From assembly GCA_051008185.1 (NCBI GenBank), contig JBPCXW010000130.1, forward strand, positions 1 to 30,425: DNA of 30,425 nt, in the 5' to 3' direction. Position 1 is the first letter of the stretch, and every line of letters starts with the position of its first letter. The notes below the pieces were generated by a model. The model saw nothing but the letters and a program-made list of their open reading frames with translations. It was not told the origin of the DNA and made no database searches. Positions 22,395-28,042 of this stretch are shown here, piece after piece. The position numbers were made by a program, and so were the translations under genes. This DNA is from CAXMWX01 sp051008185. GTDB taxonomy: Bacteria; Pseudomonadota; Gammaproteobacteria; Eutrophobiales; Eutrophobiaceae.

Positions 22395-23458
22395 TGAATA
22401 GTATCAACCGCCGTGCGGCCGGCATGGAACAAACGGGCCAATGCAATCGCCGCGGCGCAATTGTTTTCATCCGGCCTGTGTTGTTTGTCCGGCTCCAGCA
22501 TATCTTCAAATGCGATGATCTTGCAACCATACCGCCCGGCCAGTTTTTCTATCACAAAACGACCGACACCGGCGGCCACGACACAGGGTTGCACTGTTCC
22601 CTTGTGCCGCAGCAAGACCCGTTCAAAGCCGCGGGCAATCAGCTCATATTGTTTATCGGCGATAAACCGCGCCAGGGCCGTCCAGTCCGCCGTTGCGACC
22701 CCGGCATCCACATCCGTGCCGAGCATCCTGGCCAGACGCAGACGGCTACCCGCCGCCGTCCTGGCACCGCCATCGGCCGCCGGTAATAGATCAAACTGCG
22801 GTGGCAGATCACCGGTGAGCCGATACACATCGGCCATGCAGGCAAAATACTCGGCGGCAACGGATTGCCATTGCCCCTGAAACCGCAGCTTGTTCACCAC
22901 GGCCATCACCGGTGTGCGTACCACGCCGGTATAGATCAACTCGCCGGTTCGTAACCGTTGTTGATCGGTATAACCGTCGCTTGCCACCCGGCCCTGACCA
23001 AACGGGATAATATCCGTGGTGGTAGTGCCTATATCAACCAGATAACCCGAGTCCATGGCCTGTGCCAGCAACGAGGCCGTGGCGTGCCAGTTACCCGAGG
23101 CGATATCCAGATAATGCCGGGCTATGTTGTGCGGGCGGATAAAACCATGCTCACCGGCATAGATATAGGTATTGGCGGCGCTGTCGTTTCTTGCCAATAC
23201 ATATTCCACTATCTGTTCCACACCGTCACTTCTGCTTTGAAACAGATCCACCAACTCACCGGTCATCGTCATCACATGCGTAGCGGCGGCCGGGGCATAC
23301 TCCCGCCTGATACTGTCTATGGCCTGATCCAGTACCGGCAAGCCCTGCCACAACGGCGTGGCATAATGCCGGGTGTCGGTAATCAGGCCCCGGTCAAGCG
23401 CGGCGACTTTCAGGTGTGCGCCACCGATGTCCCAGCCGATGATGTTTTGCTCTGTCAT
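22391..23458 (-). CDS. ASKHA/hydantoinase-A-like protein of H4MPT-linked C1 clusters (MfnF-like)
   Basis: The 355-residue protein starts MTEQNIIGWDIGGAHLK, an actin-like phosphate-binding loop, and has VDIGTTTTDIIPF near residue 140 and a late VVAAGVGRFVIEKLAG segment. This layout fits the hydantoinase/oxoprolinase-related family often annotated as an H4MPT-linked C1-transfer pathway protein. Methanogen MfnF, which joins the furan diphosphate to gamma-glutamyl-tyramine in methanofuran synthesis, belongs to this family. Assigning that exact reaction here is inference, supported by the mfnE-like gene two genes downstream. The ATG at 23458 is chosen because the fold begins directly after it and AGAGAGA lies upstream; an upstream in-frame start at 23611 would run into the divergent neighbour. 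The stop overlaps pabB (ATGA). Confidence 0.8.
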   Translation of the reverse strand: MTEQNIIGWDIGGAHLKVAALDRGLITDTRHYATPLWQGLPVLDQAIDSIRREYAPAAATHVMTMTGELVDLFQSRSDGVEQIVEYVLARNDSAANTYIYAGEHGFIRPHNIARHYLDIASGNWHATASLLAQAMDSGYLVDIGTTTTDIIPFGQGRVASDGYTDQQRLRTGELIYTGVVRTPVMAVVNKLRFQGQWQSVAAEYFACMADVYRLTGDLPPQFDLLPAADGGARTAAGSRLRLARMLGTDVDAGVATADWTALARFIADKQYELIARGFERVLLRHKGTVQPCVVAAGVGRFVIEKLAGRYGCKIIAFEDMLEPDKQHRPDENNCAAAIALARLFHAGRTAVDTIQ

Positions 23459-23465
23459 TATCTCT

Positions 23466-23489
23466 CTGGATTTTAGTCTGTCAATCCAG
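23466..23489. promoter_or_regulatory. Operator-like inverted repeat in the 48-bp divergent gap
   Basis: CTGGATT (23466-23472) is mirrored by AATCCAG (23483-23489) with a 10-nt spacer, between the starts of the mfnF-like gene and the hisA-like gene. The size and position suit a dimeric regulator acting on both genes; the regulator is unknown. Confidence 0.45.
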
Positions 23490-23506
23490 TATATACCCGA
23501 GGCAAG

Positions 23507-24208
23507 ATGAAAATCATTCCGGTTATTGATATCAAGCACCAGTGTGCCGTGCAGGCACTGGGCGGGCGACGGCACGATTATCAGCCGGTCAATAGTCCGC
23601 TTTGCCCGCATGCCGGGGTGGCGGATGTGGTGGCCGCCTATCTGGATTACTACCGCTTCTCGCCGATCTATATCGCCGATCTGGACGCCCTGGCCGGCCG
23701 GGATGACAACGCCGATCGGATCAACCGCCTGCTACACAGCCGACCTGAGCTCACAGTCTGGCTGGATGCCGGTCTGCACGACTACTCCCGGCGGCTTTAC
23801 GCCGCCTTCCCGGGCCGGGTACGGATCGTGCTCGGCACCGAGACCGGTTTTGATCCGGCGACCTGTCAGGCATGGCGACAGGATTTTGATTGCGTGTTGT
23901 CGCTGGACTACCGTGACGAGACGCTACTCGGCGGACTGGAATTCAACACCCTCAAGACGCTGCTGACAGCAGATCTGATCGTGATGTCCCTGCACCGCAT
24001 CGGTGCCCGCAACGGGCCGGACTGGCCGAGATTGCAACAGTTGCAGGAACTGACACGCGGCCACCGGATCTATCCGGCCGGCGGTGTGCGTGGCCGGGCC
24101 GATCTGTTGGCATTGCGACAGAACGGCATGGCCGGTGCGCTGATCGCCAGTTGTCTGCATGATAAAAGTCTGCGCCCGCAACAGATCGCCGAACTGGAGA
24201 CGACATAA
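23507..24208 (+). CDS. HisA/HisF-related TIM-barrel protein of the C1 cofactor cluster
   Basis: The 233-residue protein resembles HisA, the phosphoribosyl-formimino isomerase of histidine synthesis, and belongs to the HisA/HisF-related group found with H4MPT genes in archaea and methylotrophs. The catalytic Asp positions of HisA look conserved: PVIDIK at residues 5-10 and SLDYRDE near residue 132. The C-terminal phosphate-binding segment is present (YPAGGVRG, then GALIASCLHD). The N-terminal one, normally a GGGIR motif after strand three, is replaced by WLDAGLHDY. It may thus act on a smaller or single-phosphate sugar-like substrate. GAGG lies 5 nt before the ATG. It diverges from mfnF-like and converges on fae. 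The substrate is unknown and it should not be annotated as histidine-pathway HisA. Confidence 0.8.
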   Translation: MKIIPVIDIKHQCAVQALGGRRHDYQPVNSPLCPHAGVADVVAAYLDYYRFSPIYIADLDALAGRDDNADRINRLLHSRPELTVWLDAGLHDYSRRLYAAFPGRVRIVLGTETGFDPATCQAWRQDFDCVLSLDYRDETLLGGLEFNTLKTLLTADLIVMSLHRIGARNGPDWPRLQQLQELTRGHRIYPAGGVRGRADLLALRQNGMAGALIASCLHDKSLRPQQIAELETT

Positions 24209-24212
24209 AGAC

Positions 24213-24241
24213 CAAAAAAAACCCCGGCCGGGGCCGGGGTT
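24213..24241 (-). terminator. Rho-independent terminator after fae
   Basis: AACCCCGGC and GCCGGGGTT (24220-24241) form a 9-bp stem with a 4-nt loop. On the minus strand it is followed by seven T residues, 28 bp after the fae stop. It separates fae from the convergent hisA-like gene. Confidence 0.88.
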
Positions 24242-24268
24242 ACGGGTTACATCAATGTGGCTCGCCGC

Positions 24269-24781
24269 TCAGGAATGTGCCTGGAAGGGATGATCCGCAT
24301 CCCCGCGTTTGCTAAGCACCTCTGACGCTTTGGGCTCACCGGCAACCGCTCTCTTGATAGACAGCTTGGTCGCCTCATAGTTGTAATCCTGGATTTTGGC
24401 ATCATCTTCTGCCAACCAGTGAATGAAGACACCGACACAAACATAAATGTCATCTGCTTCATCCGCCGGAATGGTGCCATCTTCAACACAATCCATTACA
24501 GCCATGGAAACCGCACGCTGGGCCGGACCAAACATCTGCACCGCCTGGGTGGCGCCTTTGATCGTGACCTTGTTAAACATAACGGTAGTGGGTTTGCAGG
24601 CCAGATTGGGTGATACCACTGCCAGCAACGATGTAAAACCATCTTTGTTATTGGTTAGTGCATTACATGCTGCGGTTTCAGCGGCACTGCCGCGCGGGCC
24701 TATGATGAGGTCAATATGGGCAACTTCATTACCGTCACCCACCAATGCCTCTCCAACAAGTACTTTGTCTACTACTGCCAT
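24269..24781 (-). CDS. fae: Formaldehyde-activating enzyme (5,6,7,8-tetrahydromethanopterin hydro-lyase)
   Basis: Fae catalyses condensation of formaldehyde with H4MPT to methylene-H4MPT, the entry point of H4MPT-dependent formaldehyde oxidation. The 170-residue product follows the Methylobacterium enzyme closely: VGEALVGDGNEVAHIDLIIG with the active-site His, NNKDGFTSLLAVVSPNL, KPTTVMFNKVTI, QAVQMFGPAQ, ADEADDIYVCVGVFIHW and the C-terminal ATKLSIKRAVAGEP. GAGGAG sits 9 nt upstream. A 92-bp gap from the citG-like gene contains its own candidate promoter, so fae may be expressed more strongly than its neighbours. A terminator follows. A diverged paralogue lies at 2508-3056. Confidence 0.97.
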   Translation of the reverse strand: MAVVDKVLVGEALVGDGNEVAHIDLIIGPRGSAAETAACNALTNNKDGFTSLLAVVSPNLACKPTTVMFNKVTIKGATQAVQMFGPAQRAVSMAVMDCVEDGTIPADEADDIYVCVGVFIHWLAEDDAKIQDYNYEATKLSIKRAVAGEPKASEVLSKRGDADHPFQAHS

Positions 24782-24816
24782 TTTTAGTCTCCTCAGGTTT
24801 AGAACTTCAAGTTTTT

Positions 24817-24846
24817 ATTATGGGCAAAATGCCCGGTGAATCTAAA
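24817..24846 (-). promoter_or_regulatory. Candidate fae promoter with palindrome in the spacer
   Basis: On the minus strand TTTAGA (24841-24846) and CATAAT (24817-24822) are 18 nt apart. The palindrome GGGCA-N3-TGCCC (24822-24834) lies in the spacer and touches the -10 element, a position suited to a repressor. The sequence match is moderate. Confidence 0.35.
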
Positions 24847-24873
24847 CTAAATCTGCCCCGCATCCGCTTGCCA

Positions 24874-25743
24874 TCACTCGCCTGACTGTTGCAACTTATA
24901 CAACAACAACGTTACCGCCGTCAGATCGGCACTGGTGCCGGGGTTGATATTTGCTGCTTTCAGCTCCCTGTCATAGTCCAGTAGCAAGTCTGTGGCCTGC
25001 TCCGGATTGTTGTAATTTTCATACGCCTGTAACACCGGAGCGGTCTTCGTCCTTATCTGTTCCGCCACGGCCCGGCCAAATTTCCTGCCTATATGCGAGT
25101 CATTCAACTGCGCCATATAGGCAAGATAACAGCCAACAGTCGCCCACTCTACACTATTCCAGCGTTGTGCGTAGTCAATAAAACAAGAAAGCCCAAAATC
25201 AAGCACTTGGCGGTAACCGTTAGTGTATTGTCTTGCAATTGAATCGCGTCGTCGGGCGGCTTGCATCGCGGTGAGCAGCGTAACCGGTGGCTTTTCTGCA
25301 ACATCATACTCGGCAACCTGCCCCAGCCCGCCCGGCTTGGCCAGGCTGATCGCGGCAAAAAACAAGGCTGATTCCGCTTTTTGCACCGCACTAACGGTGT
25401 CCAGCAAGGCCGGGGACAACCGATCCGGCCCGGCCGGCCCCGGCCCTTCATGCACTTTTATCACGGGCAAGAACAGTAACAACATCCCCAGATTGGTGTT
25501 GCATCCGACGCCCTGCAGGGTCTGTTGCACCGCCTGATAAAGACGCTCGCCGATGGACAGATCGGCTTGGCACAGGATGGGCGTGACCAGTTCGGCACTA
25601 CGGTATAAATCCGCATACACCATCCCGTGTCCGTCGGCGAAGCGGCTGACGTTACCGGGTTTCAGTGCATCTATCTCACCGGTGAAACTGGTGAATACCG
25701 ATTCTTGCAACGGGGTGCTTGCTAACATACCGCACCGTGCCAC
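24874..25743 (-). CDS. CitG/MdcB-family (triphosphoribosyl-dephospho-CoA synthase-like) protein of the C1 cluster
   Basis: The 289-residue, mostly helical protein carries the CitG family marks: ALKPGNVSRFADGHGM near residue 28 and CNTNLGMLLLFLPV near residue 80. CitG transfers the ribose of ATP to dephospho-CoA, releasing adenine, to make the citrate lyase prosthetic-group precursor. No citrate lyase or malonate decarboxylase gene is near, and the gene sits between mch and fae. A ribosyl- or nucleotide-transfer step in H4MPT or methylofuran assembly is the natural inference; related proteins occur in other C1 clusters. The start is GTG at 25743 with AGGG upstream; ATG at 25728 is an alternative. 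It lies 8 bp from the mch stop, so the two are one operon. Confidence 0.8.
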   Translation of the reverse strand: MARCGMLASTPLQESVFTSFTGEIDALKPGNVSRFADGHGMVYADLYRSAELVTPILCQADLSIGERLYQAVQQTLQGVGCNTNLGMLLLFLPVIKVHEGPGPAGPDRLSPALLDTVSAVQKAESALFFAAISLAKPGGLGQVAEYDVAEKPPVTLLTAMQAARRRDSIARQYTNGYRQVLDFGLSCFIDYAQRWNSVEWATVGCYLAYMAQLNDSHIGRKFGRAVAEQIRTKTAPVLQAYENYNNPEQATDLLLDYDRELKAANINPGTSADLTAVTLLLYKLQQSGE

Positions 25744-25751
25744 AGACGGCC

Positions 25752-26744
25752 CTAACTGAAGGTCCGGCTAAAGGACTGGTTCAGCAGTTCCCGATCAATC
25801 GCACCGCTATGGAAACTGCGCCCGGTCTGCAATGAACTCACCGTTACGCTGGCCGGGCTGAACAACAGCGGATCGATCTTGTAGAAATCATATTCCACCG
25901 CCTTGAATACCTCACCAAAAGGTTTGCCGTAATCGGCCGAGGCACTGCTGGGCAGTTGTGCCGCCAGTTGTTCACACTCATCATCGCCGGCGGCGACAAA
26001 TAACTGCACCTGACCGGCAAACAGGATCGCATCGTTGGTGCGGCTCATCGCGGTAAGAAAGTCGGCGGCCGGTGGGCAAAGCGGCGCACTGCCGAGGCCG
26101 TCAACAATTTTATCCAGAGGGAAGTGTAACTCGTGTGCCTTGTGCAAGGCGGTCTCCAACACCCGTGCAACGATCTGCACTACGCCGGCCAGACTTGAGG
26201 TGGGTGTCAAGATCAGTGTGAGCTGCTCCGGCCGGATGCCACATTTTTCCGCGACCTGTTCGGCGATGGCGGCGGGAGGAAGACTATCCACTTCCAGTAT
26301 CAGACAGGTCTTGTCAGCCTGCTCCCGGTAGCCGAGTTCCTCAAACAGCGGCTCCTTGCTGCCGACCACCCGCCCGGGCCCGGAACCCAGGGCCTGAAAC
26401 GCCTGCTTGCCCTCACCATGCGACAGGCTCCAGCCGGCATACTGACTGGCCAGACAGGCCATGACCGGGTGGTTGCTGTGTACATCCACGTACCAATTCC
26501 AGCCATCGCTGTCATTGGCCGCGCGGAAGTTTACCCGGCCCAGCCCTCCCAGACATATCTCCGCGATCTGCCGCCCCGCCTCCAGACCGCCCGGGGCGTT
26601 GATGCCGGCATCAATCAGGGTTGCGCCGCCGGTCTGCTTCTCTACCGCCAGACGGTATGCCTGCTGTCCTGCCAACAGGCGCGCCACGCGCTCATTGGCG
26701 AGGACATTGATGCCGAGGGATCCGGCTGATTTTGATTTGTGCAT
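25752..26744 (-). CDS. mch: Methenyltetrahydromethanopterin cyclohydrolase
   Basis: Mch hydrolyses methenyl-H4MPT to formyl-H4MPT in the cytoplasmic H4MPT C1 pathway. The 330-residue protein has the family's full length and motifs: LIDAGINAPGGLEAG near residue 44, GGLGRVNF, the substrate-region stretch HSNHPVMACLASQYAGW, GSGPGRV, LTPTSSLAGVVQIVARVLETALHK, and GSAPLCPP followed by TNDAILFAGQV. The ATG at 26744 has AGAGGAAG upstream at a slightly long spacing; the in-frame start 51 nt earlier lacks conserved sequence. It is first in the leftward mch-citG-like-fae series and divergent from the mocA-like gene. Confidence 0.96.
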   Translation of the reverse strand: MHKSKSAGSLGINVLANERVARLLAGQQAYRLAVEKQTGGATLIDAGINAPGGLEAGRQIAEICLGGLGRVNFRAANDSDGWNWYVDVHSNHPVMACLASQYAGWSLSHGEGKQAFQALGSGPGRVVGSKEPLFEELGYREQADKTCLILEVDSLPPAAIAEQVAEKCGIRPEQLTLILTPTSSLAGVVQIVARVLETALHKAHELHFPLDKIVDGLGSAPLCPPAADFLTAMSRTNDAILFAGQVQLFVAAGDDECEQLAAQLPSSASADYGKPFGEVFKAVEYDFYKIDPLLFSPASVTVSSLQTGRSFHSGAIDRELLNQSFSRTFS

Positions 26745-26821
26745 TATTATCTTCCTCTGGTTCAGGCTTTGGCGGAGTGCTACGACCTCGCACAAGCGAT
26801 CATAAAAGTGATAGAACCTGC

Positions 26822-26863
26822 GATCCTAACACAGGCCCGCAACCGACGGGCTATGTTAGGATC
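26822..26863. repeat. Nested inverted repeat between mch and the mocA-like gene
   Basis: GATCCTAACA (26822-26831) is mirrored by TGTTAGGATC (26854-26863), and inside it GCCCG (26835-26839) pairs with CGGGC (26847-26851) around a 7-nt loop. No T tract follows on either strand, so it does not look like a terminator. It lies in the 160-bp divergent gap, where it could be an operator, a cruciform or a REP-like element. Confidence 0.75.
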
Positions 26864-26904
26864 CGGGCAAGTTCAACGAGCCTCCCCGCAACCGGAGTAA
26901 CACC

Positions 26905-27507
26905 GTGATCAAATCGGACAACCTGTATGTGCTGATCCTCGCCGCCGGGCGGGGCGAGCGGTTTGGTGGACCCAAACAACTGGCGATGATCGGGCGCAAG
27001 AGTTTTATCCGGCACAGTATTGATTGTGCCGCGGCGGTGGTGCCGACGCGGCAAATCATCGTGGTGACCGGTGCCCGGCATCAGCAGGTGGCAAGCGAGG
27101 CTAACAAGGCCGGAGTACAAGTAGTGGAAAACCGCGACTGGGCCGGGGGCATCGGCGGCTCGGTCGGCACCGGTGTCGCGGCCCTGCCTGCCGCCGCGGT
27201 GGCGGTGTTGCTGATGAGCTGTGATCAGGTCATGCTGAGCGGCGATCACCTGCGGCGACTGCTTACGGCCTGGGACGGGGCGACGGAGCGGATTGCCGCC
27301 GCCGCTTACGCCGATACCATCGGCATCCCTGTTGTCATCCCCGCCGTATTCTTCCCGCAACTGCTGGCACTGCAAGGCGATAGCGGTGCCAAACAACTGC
27401 TGTTGCAACACCCGGATGCGCTGATCAGTGTGCCGATGGATGCGGCGCGGTATGATATTGACAGCAAACAGGATATAATTGAGGCCGGACTGAACACACC
27501 ATCCTGA
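26905..27507 (+). CDS. MocA-like molybdenum cofactor nucleotidyltransferase
   Basis: MocA-type enzymes attach CMP to molybdopterin, forming the cytosine-dinucleotide cofactor needed by xanthine-oxidase-family enzymes. The 200-residue product begins with the nucleotidyltransferase signature LILAAGRGERFGGPKQL (residues about 10-26), then has a VTGARHQQV segment and LLMSCDQV near residue 110, where the family usually shows CDQP. Its position 11 bp before the 2Fe-2S and molybdenum subunit genes makes maturation of that enzyme its likely task. The start is GTG at 26905, with GGAG upstream. MobA-type GMP transfer is less likely given the partner enzyme's family. Confidence 0.88.
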   Translation: MIKSDNLYVLILAAGRGERFGGPKQLAMIGRKSFIRHSIDCAAAVVPTRQIIVVTGARHQQVASEANKAGVQVVENRDWAGGIGGSVGTGVAALPAAAVAVLLMSCDQVMLSGDHLRRLLTAWDGATERIAAAAYADTIGIPVVIPAVFFPQLLALQGDSGAKQLLLQHPDALISVPMDAARYDIDSKQDIIEAGLNTPS

Positions 27508-27518
27508 CCGGAGCGAGC

Positions 27519-27974
27519 ATGATCAAACTGACCATCAACGGTGAACCACGGCAACTGGATAGCAATCCGGATATGCCGCTGTTGTGGGCGATACGCGATG
27601 TGCTGGGGCTGACCGGCACCAAATTCGGCTGTGGCAAGGGGCTGTGCGGTTCCTGCACGGTGCATCTGCAAGGCAGGGCCGTCAGGAGTTGCGTCACGCC
27701 ACTGGCGGCCGCGGCGGACAAGGCCGTCACCACCATTGAGGGCTTGTCGGAAGACGGCGGCGGTCATCCGTTGCAACAGGCCTGGGTTGCCGAGGAAGTC
27801 CCGCAGTGCGGCTATTGCCAGTCGGGGCAGATCATGAGCGCCGCGGCGTTTCTCAAACAAAACCCCAAACCCTCGGATGCGGCGATCCGCTCAAGTATGC
27901 AGAACCTGTGTCGTTGCGGTACATACCAGAGGATCTTCCGCGCCATCAAACGTGCCAGTGGGCAACAGCCATGA
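27519..27974 (+). CDS. [2Fe-2S] subunit of a xanthine-oxidase-family dehydrogenase (IorA-like)
   Basis: The 151-residue subunit carries two [2Fe-2S] clusters. The plant-ferredoxin-type site uses Cys38, Cys43, Cys46 (FGCGKGLCGSC) and Cys58, and the C-terminal helical site uses Cys97, Cys100 (CGYCQSG), Cys131 and Cys133 (CRCGTY). It relays electrons from the molybdenum centre to an external acceptor. The small, separate iron-sulfur subunit paired with a single large molybdenum subunit, with no FAD subunit, fits the isoquinoline 1-oxidoreductase (IorAB) or periplasmic aldehyde dehydrogenase type. It has no signal peptide and would be exported, if at all, together with the Tat-bearing partner. 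GGAG precedes the ATG by 7 nt; the stop overlaps the next start as ATGA. Confidence 0.94.
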   Translation: MIKLTINGEPRQLDSNPDMPLLWAIRDVLGLTGTKFGCGKGLCGSCTVHLQGRAVRSCVTPLAAAADKAVTTIEGLSEDGGGHPLQQAWVAEEVPQCGYCQSGQIMSAAAFLKQNPKPSDAAIRSSMQNLCRCGTYQRIFRAIKRASGQQP

Positions 27975-28042
27975 GCCGCATTGAAGACACAGCCATGAGC
28001 GGCATTGAAAGCACAGTCATGAGCGGCATTACAAACATCAGT
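27971..28042 (+). repeat. Three 24-bp tandem repeats at the start of the molybdenum subunit gene
   Basis: Units at 27971-27994, 27995-28018 and 28019-28042 each begin ATGAGC and encode MSRIEDTA, MSGIESTV and MSGITNIS. The first two match at most positions and the third diverges in its second half. Each unit offers an in-frame start codon before the Tat signal. Confidence 0.9.

Noticed and set aside
23441..23486. TTGACA/GATAAT promoter for the mfnF-like gene on the minus strand
   Set aside because: The -10 would overlap the start codon and transcription would begin inside the coding region, which would remove the conserved N-terminus.
23507..24208. Histidine-pathway HisA
   Set aside because: One of the two phosphate-binding motifs is missing, no other his gene is near and the setting is a C1-cofactor cluster.
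26822..26863. Bidirectional terminator between mch and the mocA-like gene
   Set aside because: The genes diverge, so no transcript needs to end there, and no T tract follows the hairpin on either strand.
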